DNA of 64,000 nt from Blastobasis lacticolella (GCA_905147135.1 LR990050.1:13204001-13268000), one strand, 5' to 3'; positions 34,391 through 46,560 are shown, counted from the stretch's first letter. Notes: generated by a model not told the origin, from the sequence alone. Numbers and translations are program-made.

Positions 34391-34857
34391 CCTATTCGAT
34401 TACGAAAATTACCGATCATAAAATACACGCTCAACACACTAAAACAAAACTAAGCTGGGTTTCAATTTTTACGCTCGCTTCTTTTATAACTAGCATTACT
34501 TTGACGCAGCATCGATATCCGGACCCGTCCCGGTGACCCAATAAAGCCTCGGCGCTAATATTTTGTTTTGACTGTGACTAATTCTGTTAGTTTGGGAGCA
34601 GACCGGCGCCGGCGCAGGCCGGTTAAAAAACAAACAAACATTCTATAGAACTAATGAGTGTGTAATTTCGTTAGAGAGGCTCTATGTAGGCGGTCCACTC
34701 GAGAATAAAGGGAGGAAATTAATATTCCGCTCATACGCTAGGCTGGGATAAAAAATGCGGGAGTCCTGATGGCGTGGGTCTAAAAAATGAGAAGGAGGGG
34801 TAGCTTCGCTCGGAATTATAACGAAATTGACAATCAATTTATTCGAGGTTGAATATA
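34391..34857. other. No gene seen
   Basis: Unremarkable sequence. A GGCGCCGGCGC cluster near 34604 is isolated. Confidence 0.35.
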
Positions 34858-34960
34858 TGCGAGGCTAGGCAGTTGTGACAGAGCAAAGTGGCGGTCCATA
34901 GTCTCTGCGTACCCCACCTGTGGGACAGAGGCGTGGGCTTTATGCAGGTATGTATATTGC
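34858..34960 (+). mobile_element. RTE-type LINE 3'-end remnant
   Basis: GTGGCGGTCCATAGTCTCTG, CGTACCCCACCTGTGGGACA and a GTATGTAT tail parallel the block at 4930-5010. Confidence 0.45.
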
Positions 34961-37309
34961 ATATACTGTAAACAATCTAGATATACCTAATATAAGTATG
35001 ATCACTGAGTATAACTTCAAAAACTAGCTAAGTAGCTAAATATTGTCTAACACGGTTTGGGAATGTGAATGGAATGCTACTCGAACATAAAAATGAACAG
35101 ACGGTAGTATTGGTACAACATTTAACATGCCAAAAAAAAAACATTTTTACCTAAGATTTTAATTTGTTAACAATGTATAATTAGGTATGTTACTGTACAT
35201 GCATCATGGTTACAGGACGACCACAACAAAGGTACGAAAACCCGGAACATACTCTTAAAATGTGTTGAAATACCATTACCAAAATAATATAGGTGTACCT
35301 ACCATATTCGTCATTGCTGTTGTAATGAAAATATTGTAACTACTATAGGTTTATGTTACCTACTTCTAAATTTATATCAAGGGCAATATAAGATAACCGC
35401 GTGTAAAGTTTCATCTGTAGACCTCTGCTTCTCACGAAATACCATAACCTTGACAAGCGACAACTAAACTTTTCGAATGAACTTTATCACGCGGGAACAA
35501 TGAATCGAGTGGCGAGTACTTTTTTAATTTAGGGCTTTCTGCGACAGCCTATAAAATAAAGTTACCGATTAAGCGGTGCTATAAAACCGTCACATTAACC
35601 TCTCGGTCACAATTTACGGGGATAATTGATTTTAGGAATGAATCCGAATTTAGGTACCGAATACGTGCGTAAAAGACGACCTGTAGTAGGCTGAGGTGTG
35701 CACTCTGCTGGCCATTGATAGTGTTCTATGATAGGAGTATAATTTAAAAAAAAAATCGTTTTTACTGGTGTATGCCTAAAAACGATTCTTTTGTACACCA
35801 GTATCGAAATTTTAAAAGACTTTAAGTAGTATTTACGCAAAAACTACTTGTGTTATATAATAATCAAACAGGTAAATATAGGTACGTTTTGCCGTACATT
35901 AAGTTATGTTAGGTACTTTAATTACATATTATAAAAATCTTAACCATCTTCATATCAGTCTTCTTTGAATCGAAATAAAATTTCACCGCTTCAAGTAGTT
36001 GCGGGCCATTTTAAGAAAATTGCCGCGCAATTTTGAAATAATTGATTTGGGTTTACAAAGGTAATTTGTTTATTTTTATTAATTCAGCGGCAAAGTAAAC
36101 ATCGTAAATTGTATCCAATTAGAAATGTGCTTCATGGCCCTGTATATAGGTCCGTAATAAGTATAACACCTTGTTAGAATTTAGTGCGCCTTTACCATTT
36201 GAACTGCGCTTTTTCAATTAACTTTAACAACCCCACAAAATCGTTGCCCAAATTTCAGTACTACGTTGAACAGCTTCGGATGCTCATTATCATCAAGCCG
36301 GCCATCAAAACCGAAGGTAATTAATTAGTGCTATACTCCGAAAACAAAAGCAGTTAGCTTTTGTTACTCGATCGATCGGGTGCAATGAATTTTTATAGGC
36401 CGCCGTTACAGCCGAGCCTTCGCGCCTAAGTGTGGATTACGAGCTGTAAACGGCGCATGGACATTCAAAAGCCGATGATGGACCGATTGATTGGCTCGTG
36501 GCCGTCATCCACGAATATAGGGTGCAATTCGCGCGAACCCCAACAGCCAAATAGCTGTTTTGGTAATGCCGCCCGTAAAATAAATTACCTTTTTACGGCT
36601 CACTTTACATACACAGCGATTAATGGAGGATACTTACAATTTCACTTGCGTGCCGAACGTAATTCGGATACGTGACAAGTGCGAGTACTATAAATGAAGT
36701 GCGCCTTTTCGCCTTTTCGCCTTTCCGCCTCGATCGACAACCGAGCTAATTAAGCCGGTAAGTTTCGCACACCTTCTTGACCGTCCGATCGGCGCGTACG
36801 TCAAATTTCTCGGTCACCAGTCAGTCTTAACGTCGGCGGTAACAATCGGGTGCGCGGACGCACGTCGGTCACTCTGCAATGCGTTAACGAGCACATGCAA
36901 ATGGCGAGCGAGCGTGAGCTGCGCGCTAACAATATTCTTGCCGATTGCAGGTGCGGGGTTGCTGCGACGAATATCTGGATAAGGAATTTTTGGAGGTCCA
37001 GTGACTGGTTGAACTGTTTCGGTAGCTGATTGGCGTCCATCGTTTTTAATTTGCGGTAGTTAGTGGAGTGGCATATCTACAGTTTTGGTATAAAGACGAG
37101 TAATCACATAAAGCCAACCGTTTTGGCGAAGCCTGAGGAGTCGTGGATTCGTACGACCGCCCCGTGCCTATTTATTGCGCAACAATGTTTGGATTACATT
37201 ATATTTATCGAAATTGCAGGATAATTTTTACCCCTATATTTCAAAGTGTAACCATGATGAGTGTAACTATGTCATGAAATCGTTCAAGTGGTATATTAGA
37301 GGTCTCTTT
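34961..37309. other. Unique region; CpG-richer block with octamer motif
   Basis: No gene recognised. The part 36360-37060 is clearly GC-richer, has a TCAGTC initiator-like site near 36820 and a perfect POU octamer ATGCAAAT at about 36895-36902. Open frames on both strands (e.g. minus 36801-37040, starting MDANQLPKQF) are not recognised. A promoter or enhancer is possible. Confidence 0.3.
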
Positions 37310-37364
37310 AGTGGCAGGCAACGCATTGGTAGCACTCCTGGTGTTGCACAACCGGGACATTAAG
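37310..37364. repeat. Family D fragment
   Basis: GGCAACGCATTGGTAGCACTC matches the 5' part of family D (copies at 9284 and 41700) and runs straight into a SINE-tail-like piece. Confidence 0.4.
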
Positions 37365-37655
37365 GCCAAGATGGCCAGTGGGTCGGCCTCGTAATCGAAA
37401 TGTATCTACCGTGTTTGATCCCCAGTTTTTATGAGCTAAGTATATTAATTGAACACTAACCGCTGCTGCTGTTGCGATGGTGAAGAAAAACATCGATAAA
37501 AAACCTGCACATTGAGGCGACTGAGTATTTGAGTATGTGAATTTTATCAGGTTCCCCTGTTAATTGGGTTACGGAGGTCAGAGGGCTCATGGTTAAGGCA
37601 AACCCCTTAGGGAGTGGGAACCGGGATATTGACGTCAAGATGATTATTATAATTC
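37365..37655 (+). mobile_element. Decayed SINE copy
   Basis: Degenerate head (GGCCAGTGG.TCGG), body from AAACCTGCACATTGAGGCGA, deletion around the CAAATCC block, and the tail CAAGATGATTATTATAATTC, which is the normal 3' end of the family. Confidence 0.75.
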
Positions 37656-38206
37656 GATTATCTACCTTCGGACGAGAGCATATAATTTAAAATTAGAGTA
37701 GCAAATATAAATATTACCTTATTTCTGCACTAACTGTGGCATATAGTGGCGTACCGTCGACAGTACCTCAGGGTTGTGAATCCGAAAGAGGGGCATAATT
37801 TATGTCTGTCCTTAGAAGATGTAAGCGTTACCATCAGTTACAAATAACTCTTTTAACATGCCTATACTTGGATACAACAATGGATTACATTCGTCGCAGC
37901 AAACCAGCACTCCTGACCGCAGCAAATTGCACTAGATCCCGAATGGAATTTTAAATTTGATCGCAGTACGCAAATTTGTTTTTAGCGCGCAGAGTGACAG
38001 ACTCCTGTTTAACAAGGGACAAGCCTATCTCAGCTAAAGGATACAAGTAGATAAGTTGTTAAGGAACTGAACTAACCCGCTGTTGTATAAATTTGCGCGC
38101 CGATACCATATTGAGGCGTGCACCAATCATGTAATTGTGTACTTTGCATGGTTTTCTGTCGGTGGATTCTGATATTTTATTTTAAAGTATATTTGTAGTA
38201 TACTTA
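37656..38206. other. No gene seen
   Basis: Nothing recognised. Confidence 0.35.
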
Positions 38207-38313
38207 GGGCGGCTTGCACCAAATTCTAAATCGCATTTAACTTAAGGATAAACTTAAAATTTGATATAAAACGACAATTTTAAATGTATTTAAAAATTTG
38301 GTGCAAACTGCCC
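38207..38313. mobile_element. 107-bp MITE
   Basis: Inverted ends GGGCGGCTTGCACCAAATT and, from the right, GGGCAGTTTGCACCAAATT. Flanking trinucleotides TTA (38204-38206) and TTG (38314-38316) fit an eroded 3-bp TWA duplication, suggesting a PIF/Harbinger-type MITE. Confidence 0.7.
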
Positions 38314-38775
38314 TTGGAGTTAAACTGTCTACCTATCAAATTTTTTTACGATGCTATCACTTCGTCAAACTAATTTGATTATTGCTATTTTTATGTATAG
38401 ATAATAAATCTTCGATATACAAGTGAGACTCTAACTTTCTCCTAGGGCAATAAAATGCCTTCCCAGCGGGACTTTGATCCTATTTGTTTTAAATCACAAT
38501 AAATATTATCGAACACCGCGTGATCCTTGAAAAGGCGCGCTTTGCCGCCGATAAAAATGATAAACTGGTGTCGTGCGTTTCTACTTGGAAAGAAAAAAAT
38601 AGAGGAATTCTCTATTGCGGTGTGGGTGCATATCTTTTAGCTTCTGGAATACAGTCAACATTGGCGCGTTTTAATTAAAACTTGGTTTATGATCAAACTG
38701 ACGCTTCATTATTTATATTTATTTGATTTGTTATCAGGATTATTATGTATATTATTGGCGTAATGTTATGTGCAA
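38314..38775. other. No gene seen
   Basis: AT-rich spacer without recognisable content. Confidence 0.35.
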
Positions 38776-38935
38776 AATCACGTTATCTATCTATACATAG
38801 CATAAAACAAAGTCGCTTCCATATCGTATGTAGGCTTAGATCTTTTAAATTACGTTTAAAAGTAAGAAAAAAAGGGTAAGTACGCAGTAAAGTATCGGCG
38901 AACGAAGTCGCGCGGGGTCCACTAATTTACTAATA
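38776..38935. repeat. Family A repeat, inverted
   Basis: Reverse complement of the 18013 copy with an internal deletion: ATACATAGCATAAAACAAAG at one end, CGAACGAAGTCGCGCGGGG then TCCACTA at the other. Confidence 0.65.
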
Positions 38936-39017
38936 TTGCAAAGTACAGGATAAATTTACATTGTAGGAAGGAAAAGATAATGTTAGGCATTGCCGGAGCA
39001 AAGAGTTTCTATACCTA

Positions 39018-39117
39018 ATAAAAAAAATGATTGGATAATTCACACAGCGCCATCTAACCCCAAAGTAAGCAAAGCTTGTGTTATAGGTGCTAGGTAACCG
39101 ATAAATTACTACTTTCA
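39018..39117 (-). repeat. Family C RTE-type 3'-end repeat
   Basis: AATTCACACAGCGCCATCTA, GTAAGCAAAGCTTGTGTTAT and GGTGCTAGGTAACCG. Other copies are at 42566 and 44335. In minus orientation the unit ends with the LINE-like ATGGCGCTGTGTGAATT. Confidence 0.65.
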
Positions 39118-41467
39118 TACTTTCCCAATTGTGTAATAATGATGTAATTTAACCAGCCTATCATAAATATTATAATTTTCATAGGTCGGTTCTACAAAGG
39201 CATCGTAAAACAAATGTAGTTTATGTTTACATTTAAAATTATGCCCGTCTCCGCATGTGAAAATTACATTTTACAAACATAATAGTGACCTCCAATTCGG
39301 GAACTTCATGCTAATTTCGACCTTATGTCGTAAGGAATATAAGCTTACAATTTACAACTAAATAGTATATTTGACTTGGTAATGAAGTAATTTGATTATT
39401 TTGGTAACGTCCACACCTCTGGGTGGCCGATCTCCCGCTAACATCCGATTAATAGGCCAAATTAATTGTAGTTATTAAATATACATACATAAAGCAGCCA
39501 TGTTGATGTTACATAAATAAGCATGTATTCGTAGACATGATTATTTAAGCAACGAAATTATTCTCATAGGGAAAATCATTCCCATAGGTAGTACGTACAT
39601 ACGCGTACAAAATATGTAGTGACTTTATTTAAAAAAATACTTAAAAGAGACCATAACAATATTTTCGAAGAGACACTCGACACTTTATCTGACAAAAACT
39701 ACGTGAATTTATAACTTTTAAACAGCCTGCGAGCGATACAATTTGTGATATTAATGCCACCGTAATATTTCATGTAAAAAATATGATGATTCATGGCAAA
39801 TTCCACGATGCGAATAGTGGAGTAGGTAATTTAGAGTCTTCAATCTCAAATTTATTGCTTACTAGAGAAATGCGCAAACAAGAATAAGCTACTGGAAAGT
39901 GTCTTGAACAAGAAGAATAGTTACTTGTAACAGAAACATTGTGGAGATTCGGAATTAATTTAGTACTTACGTGTTTTTTAATACGAATGGTGAAACCTAC
40001 TTAGTACAAGTGTTATTTTCTATCACTTGTATAACTCGAGCATACTGAAGACCCGGCGAAGTTTATTAACCGGACCCTGACTGAAGCCGGGATTGACCAC
40101 TAGGATGAATGATCAACTGTTTCTTATACAGCTATTTGTATATCATTATAATGAAGGGCAATGTGGAGAATTTATCCATTAGATAATTACTTTTATTATA
40201 AAATATCAATATCAGAATTTGATAAGCGACTGCCGACTTTTCGAGTAACATCTGCATTTTGTACATTGACCACACTGTTTTTGCAATGTATGGGCTAGTT
40301 CGATCACAATTGCCTGCCTTGCATAGCTATTGTGCTCCAATATGGTAAAAAGTGTAAGGCTGTATAATTTCGCGCAAAGGAATATATAGGGACAATAAAT
40401 ATTTATAGATCCAGTTTCCCTTGTTGGGTAAATTGCGGTGTAATCGAGTCAATACTTAACAATGTTTTTACATCAGTTCTGGTGCTTGGTACTCCGGCTT
40501 ACAAAGTACATAACAAACTTCGTTTCGTTACATCTTTATGGGAGCGATTGAGTTTTAATTAGCTGCGAAAATAAACTTGTATTGGTGTACGACCCACGTA
40601 AAAAATTTCAGAAATCATTAATCGACGGGATACCTACTCTCTAATTCTTTATTATTTATCCATCGGATTTCCAAAGAATAGGCAATATAACTTTATTTTG
40701 CGCATTGTATGCAGATAACTGAATTTCGTACTTTGAGGCAAATCAAATTACCACACAGCAACCTCCTCCTACTACTTTTATTATTGTGTACCTCCTAATA
40801 GTTGACAAAGCGAGGTCGATAGTTGGTGTCTAGGAGCTTGAGAATTGAATAGATTGAATTGAACTGGTTAAATAGTCTCAAGAGCCGATTGGCACACAGT
40901 GACGGTATATAGTGATATTTTTTTTTGCAAGGGAAAATTATATTTTTGGGAGCCGACTCCGTAAGAGTTAACATCCGAACCTCCAGTTGGTTACTCATTT
41001 GCACCGTCAAAGCGCAATCTTCATTAACCCCATGCAACAACTTCAGCGATAAAATAACGAAGTCAACTTCGCACTTAAGCACGTAATATTTGCATCGACA
41101 CGTACGCAGATGGGAAATATATTAAAAGTTATGATCATTAATGAACCAGTTTTAATTTACGATCGAACGCCAGATACGTAATCAGGTGCAGTCCGAGAGG
41201 CGGCCTTACGGAAAAATTAATCTGATGGACTTATCTCGCGCGACATTCCATGTTTCCAGTTCCACGCTATAGCATTTGCTAAGGCGCACCCGTCAAATTA
41301 AAATTAATGCAGTGGTATTAGCCAGTCGTCAATGTGATGCATCATGGATAGACCTGAGTGCGGTCCGGCGTCTAGCCGTGAATATGATAACTGTAGTGAT
41401 AGAGACGGCTCGAGATAAAATGACAAACATAAAACTGCGATTAACCCGTTAAAAGAGTTTCATTTAG
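39118..41467. other. Long AT-rich stretch without a gene
   Basis: No repeat family or exon recognised. The 95-codon minus-strand frame at 40795-41082 has no known motif. Confidence 0.35.
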
Positions 41468-41692
41468 AACTAGTGGACCCGGCGTGACTCCGTTCGTATG
41501 GCGTTCTACCCCTACCCCGACCCAACAGCTACCCAACACCTACCCAATATGTACCCCTACTTACCCTTTTTTTTGTTTATAAACCTTACTCTTAAAAACC
41601 GCATTAAAACCGTGGCGTAGTTTAAGGGATACATACATAGATACATAAGGACAGATGATGGGAAGCGACTTTGTTTTATACTATGTATAAAT
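41468..41692. repeat. Family A repeat
   Basis: ACTAGTGGACCCGGCGTGAC to TTTTATACTATGTATAAATA. It includes a short local duplication of the CTACCCAACA-type motif near 41520. Confidence 0.75.
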
Positions 41693-41696
41693 ATTC

Positions 41697-41815
41697 GGGG
41701 CCTCAATAGAGGTGGGCAACGCGCTGGTGACGCCCCTGGTGTAGCTGATGTCCTTAGGCGGCAGTGACCACTTTCCATCATGTGGTCCTTTTCCCTGTTT
41801 GCCCACAATGTTACA
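41697..41815. repeat. Family D repeat, continuous copy
   Basis: GGTGGGCAACGCGCTGGTGA through GCGGCAGTGACCACTTTCCA to TTTGCCCACAATG and ATAAAAA. It serves as the reference for the copy split at 9284-9998. Confidence 0.65.
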
Positions 41816-42189
41816 TAAAAACAAAGCGCGTAAACGATTAGATATCATATACTATAGCATACATGATGATTAGGAGGTATTTTGGTTTTGGTTTCCTTTT
41901 TTTTTTGGACGCCCTAATCTCCGAAACCAGGAATGTTACAAGAATTTTAGACTAACCGCGAATGAAACTTGAGGTGCACCGCTACTTGTGAATAAGCGTT
42001 GTTCGAAATGTGCATTATTTTTGTTCGTAAGGAACGCTATTTTTGTTAGCTGAAATATTTTAGATCACTTTCGACTTAACCCGTTACAAACATCATCATC
42101 ATCCGGTTATATTCTCGTGCTGGCTCGGTGGTTCGCCTTCCTACTTCTCTTTGTCCATTTCGCTAGGTCTTCGGCATTCTTGGTGGTGA

Positions 42190-42455
42190 ATTTGTTTCAT
42201 CATCACAGCCCGTAACAGTCCACTGCAGGACTTTGGGCCTCTCCCACGAAAGGGGAGGTTCTTGCCATAATCTCCACGCTTGGCAGGCGAGTTGGAGATC
42301 GCAGTGTTTAAATATAACAATGGAAAATGCTGCTGCTCATTTTCCAGACTATGGAGACTCTTGATCTTTTGCCTCGAAAACATTAGTCGCCTCGTACGAC
42401 ATCCATGAGCGTAAGGGGTTGGTGCTATTCTACTCTGCCGGTTACCACACGGCCA
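42190..42455 (-). mobile_element. Family B repeat, inverted
   Basis: Complement of the 17735 copy: CATCATCACAGCCCG at the tail end, CTCTCCCACGAAAGGGGAGG palindromic core, then CTCTGCCGGTTACCACACGG. Slightly longer than the other copies. Confidence 0.75.
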
Positions 42456-42565
42456 TTTGTGTATTTGTTTGCAAGTATAATATCCTTAACGACCTTAAGC
42501 TGCTTCTTGGGTCGGTCAATGTGAAGACAAACAAAACATACAAAATTCAATTAATTATAATAATA

Positions 42566-42800
42566 TGCTTGACAATTCACACAGCGACATCTAGGCTCAA
42601 AGTAAGCAAAGCTTGTGTTATGGGTACTAGATAACTGACATATACTTTTAAATACATACTTATAATACATACATATAATACCCAGACCCTTAAGAGAAAC
42701 TAAAATTCATCATTTCAATTTCTGCTCGGCCGGGAAACCAGGGACGTTTGCGTGGCAGACCGGCGTGTTAACCAACTGAACCACTCAGGTCCCTTTATAA
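42566..42800 (-). mobile_element. Second tRNA-headed SINE family (with family C tail)
   Basis: On the minus strand a tRNA-like head (GAGTGGTTCAGTTGGTTAAC, then a decayed B-box region TCCCTGGTTTCCCGG) leads into a body ending in the family C tail. The tail matches LINE-type 3' ends, the usual arrangement by which a SINE borrows LINE machinery. Confidence 0.7.
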
Positions 42801-43350
42801 TTCCTTTAGTTGCGAAAGAATGCGATATTGGCGCCACATAGAAGCCAGCCATTTATTTATATTTCTATTAGAAAGTTAAATTGCAAATATATGTCACGCG
42901 GAGAAAACATGGCCCAACGAATGGATGCGGCTTATACCATGAATATATTAGTGGAGTACACGATTCGCCCGGGGTGTGTAAGCTAGACACGCTTTTTACT
43001 AACGTTGATTCATGCTAAGCGATCCTTTATTTGAACGTATGCTGTTATTACTTTGAATAACTTACTTGTTAGGGACACGGAGGCGACAAAAACGGATTCC
43101 AATACCACCATATACGATGGAAGATAAAATGGTCTGCCTGTTTTAGATGTTATTATATTATTGCTGTTGTTAATCTTCATACACGTTGATGAAACAAGCT
43201 ATTCATTACTGGTTTTTGTCTACCTTTGAGATCGCGTGGAAAGAGGAAAAAGGTAGCCCACGTCCTTTTACGTTCACTGAACCATGTATATCTATGTTAA
43301 AAAGAAGGATTGGTTCCTATAGGATAGGTTAGTATATGATAGACATTCAT
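42801..43350. other. No gene seen
   Basis: Nothing recognised. Confidence 0.35.
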
Positions 43351-43555
43351 GACCAGTGTACCCAGCGCGAATTCGTACGCGTGTACCTAGTTTACCCCTA
43401 CCTACCCTTTTTATTCTTGCTTATGAACCTTTCTCATGAATCAGTCTATTTATTGTTGAAAAACGCATTACAATCCGTTTAAACGATCTAATTTTACATA
43501 GATACACAGGGACAGGCGGGAAGTGACTTTGCTTTATATCATATCTGTACGTTAA
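43351..43555. repeat. Family A repeat
   Basis: AGTGTACCCAGCGCGAATTC to GTGACTTTGCTTTATATC, diverged. Confidence 0.65.
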
Positions 43556-44334
43556 AATAGAAATGAAAACTGATTGAGAAACTTAATCATTATGGGAAAG
43601 ATAGAGAGACTTTTAATACAAAACACGTTGATGGAATAAATCGGCAGTGTTAGTGAACTCATTGAGCAAAATGTTAATGACTTGTAATGATAATGAACTG
43701 ATTCCGCCAAGGCCGGCGGCCTGATGTGTTGATAGTTGATTTGTAAGCGGCTACCAACCGGTGAGATAGTACGGCCCGTATAATTTTATACCTATGATAT
43801 GGACTACCTAAAGTAAATACTTATAGTGAAGTAAATACTTAATAATAATATAATACAGTCACGGGGTGCCAATCGTCTCCGGAGACTGTTTAACCACTCT
43901 CAGGATCCGCAGCGAGACTTTGTGTATTTAACTTTGATCTACTCTTTATCTTTTCTATTTAGTTTAGTTTTTATTAATTCTCAAAGATACAATTTTCACA
44001 TAAAATTATTACATAATATATAAAAGTATGTATCGAGATAGTCATTATTATATAAATACCCTATTGGTATTCATTACTATCATTTAAGTTAATAAAATCA
44101 TTTATATGTCATTAACAACTGTATTGTGTATTTTATATTACTCTATTTTTTTAAACAATGGTCAAAGTTTTTATCATAGTTAATATGGACGCCCGTTGTT
44201 CGAGAAGCGACTACGCAACTTGGCAATGTTCGGCGCACAGCCCTTTGATTTGCCTAGCCCTAGATACCTATTTGAAATAAGTAGGCGACGTAGGCGACGC
44301 ATCGTGCGATACATTAAAACATTTTAATAAATAA
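43556..44334. other. No gene seen
   Basis: Nothing recognised. A GC-richer block near 44190-44300 is unassigned. Confidence 0.3.
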
Positions 44335-44470
44335 ATAATCTTTGAGAAATTCACATTGCGCCATCTAGCCGTAAACTTAGCAAAGCTCATGCTATGGGTG
44401 CTATATAACTGATATACTATAAAAAAATATTTTTAACACACCTACATACATACACATACTTATTTTTTTT
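44335..44470 (-). repeat. Family C repeat
   Basis: AAATTCACATTGCGCCATCT, AGCAAAGCTCATGCTATGGG, then a CATACATA-rich stretch. Confidence 0.65.
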
Positions 44471-45460
44471 GGTATTTTACATTTAATAAAATACTCTTTA
44501 TTTGTACTGAAATGTTTGTATGTAAATTTTCTTACCTCGCTCTATTACAAAGTGTGCTCCACACTTGGACACTCCTGCGCATTCAGGCTGCCAGTTGTAG
44601 CACGCGCCTTATCCCTAGGGCCAATACTGTCGCTGCATTACGACCGGAGTCGTTAGGCCTCATCATACCGATTATCGCTAAATGCAGGGGCTGGGAACAT
44701 TCCAACGACCACCGACACATGTAATTGTTTGAAGAATTAAGTTAAAATAGGTCTTATGTCTTTGCTAATAGTCTATAGGATAGCGTATTAGTGTATCATT
44801 ATTTTATATTTCATTTCAAGTTTGTCGTTAACCAACAAGTTCCCAGGTGGGCTCATCAGGGCCTGCCATTTCCAATACTGGAATTAATTTTAATTTTAAG
44901 TTTATAAATGCAACCGTGATTATTGCAATTGTGTTATAATTTCTATCTAAAAAAAGGTCTACTTAAAATTTTTCAATATTTTTGAGTTATGTTTTATGTG
45001 TAGGTATGCAAGCGATATCGAGACTTCCCGGGGTAGTACCTCTTTTCCAAGAAGTCTCTTTGCACTATATATATAGTTCGTCAAAAGTCATTTCCGTCTA
45101 CCTCAAAGGCTGTCACAGTATCTGCTACCCTTAGGTCGTTGATGTCCTGTACAACTGCGGCCGATTTCTATCACGCGGACCATCTCCGTACGCTTACCTA
45201 GACAAAAAAAAACTTCAGTTTATGCAAATATGTACAATCACAGAATTCCAGTATTTTTTCTAGCTCCCTTTCCCTTTCATCATAATCAAATAAGACACAA
45301 TCTCCACCACTTACCAATCACAAGAATTTAATCCCATATCAAGGACCGAGTAATTCGTCAACTGCCGTAGCGTTGGTCATCTGTCTGGGACTATCGATGG
45401 CCCGTCAACACTTTGTCATCTCCACGACTGGAAGATGACGGCTATGAGGGCCGATACCAT
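44471..45460. other. No gene seen
   Basis: The 70-codon frame at 44512-44724 and GC-richer sequence at 45020-45220 show no known motif. Confidence 0.3.
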
Positions 45461-45470
45461 CAGTGTCGTA

Positions 45471-45505
45471 TATAAAGACCCACGGCGTGACTCTCTTATG
45501 TCATT
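45471..45505 (+). promoter_or_regulatory. Candidate TATA plus initiator core promoter
   Basis: TATAAAG at 45471-45477 lies exactly 32 nt before the A of a TCATT initiator-like site (45501-45505), normal spacing for an insect TATA promoter. GC-richer sequence precedes it. No coding start was found nearby; a GTAAGA donor-like site follows at about 45542. The match may be fortuitous. Confidence 0.25.
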
Positions 45506-45627
45506 GTCAAATTATCGTCTCAGTTATTGGTTGATCGCACTGTAAGACTAACAAAAATCAAATTTGTACGTAATTGTAGTCGTTTAGGAGGGGGGTTCCC
45601 CGGGTGTAGTTGATCGAAGGTCAGAGG

Positions 45628-46058
45628 TAGGGTTGCCAACGTTTATTTAGACCAATTATAGTATTTTCGGGTCTAGAAGCCATAAAAATATAGTAGGTAG
45701 GGAATTAATCAAAAAATAAATATAGGAGGTTTTTAAATAAAATGTACGTACCTATGTTATTTCTTAAATGTATATTTTCTGCTACATTGAGCTTCATAGC
45801 TGTTTTGTTTTATATGACTTGAGTTTGACGTCACGTCATACAAATGTCGAGACTCAAGATCGTTCTGAAATATTCGATTTGCATCAGGATTTTTTTTCTT
45901 TTGACGATCTTATAGACGCGCTCTGTTTTGCGGTAAGTGGTAATGTTGTGCTAATTAAATATAGTAATTTCGCCTACAATATTTTAATTTTTAATTTATA
46001 GTAGGTAGACTCCTAATATAGTAGGATACTATATTATATAGTAGGGTTGGCAACCCTA
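45628..46058. mobile_element. 431-bp hAT-like element
   Basis: Terminal inverted repeats TAGGGTTGCCAAC (45628 and, inverted, to 46058) are flanked by near-identical 8-bp sequences, GTCAGAGG (45620-45627) and GTCGGAGG (46059-46066). Eight-bp duplications and a TAGGG start fit the hAT superfamily. It has no transposase. A 77-codon frame inside (45768-46001) contains a GCG|GTAAGTGG donor-like site, possibly a remnant of a transposase or captured exon. Confidence 0.75.
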
Positions 46059-46091
46059 GTCGGAGGTAAATAATGCACATCAAAAAGTTCC

Positions 46092-46560
46092 AAGCGTCGG
46101 TAGGCTAGTGGTAAAGGTATCAGATTCGCAAGTGAGTGGTACAGTCAAGTTCATTAATATGTGAGCATTACCAAGGCTTCAAATATAAATGTACATGGAA
46201 GGGTACTTATATATCTGAGCAGATTCATCAATCAAACGTATGTACATCTGCTCAGATATATAAGTACCCTTCCATGTATATTTATATTTGAAGCCCTGGC
46301 AATGCTCACATATTATTGAACTCGACTGTACCTAGTTGAACACTATCCGACGCTTTTATAGTAAGGGAAAACATCGTGATGAAACCTGCCCATTCAGGCG
46401 ACTGAATGTGTAAACTATAATACTATCTGGTCAGGTTCCCCTGGTAGCAGGGTCATGGAGGTCAGGTGGTAGTCACTCCACTGTAATTACCCAATCTGCC
46501 AAATCCTGGATCATGGTCAAGACGGACCCTGAGCCTCGAGCGCGAGATAGTTAAGCTTCG
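46092..46560 (+). mobile_element. SINE interrupted by a MITE
   Basis: Plus-strand SINE: head GCGTCGGTAGGCTAGTGGTA, then the insertion at 46142-46328, then the rest of the body from about 46335 to GAGCGCGAGATAG. Without the insertion the copy would be about 280 bp. It lies only about 25 bp from the hAT-like element. Confidence 0.8.
46142..46328. mobile_element. Tc1/mariner-type MITE within the SINE
   Basis: A near-perfect 187-bp palindrome. Arms of about 85 bp (CAGTC(A/G)AGTTCA... and inverse) differ at only a few positions and surround a spacer of roughly 20 bp. TA dinucleotides flank both ends (46140-46141, 46329-46330), the duplication of Tc1/mariner transposition. Few arm differences imply a fairly recent insertion. 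Confidence 0.85.

Noticed and set aside
42720..42795. A second tRNA gene on the minus strand
   Set aside because: Decayed tRNA-like head of another SINE; the B box is corrupted and a LINE-type tail follows.
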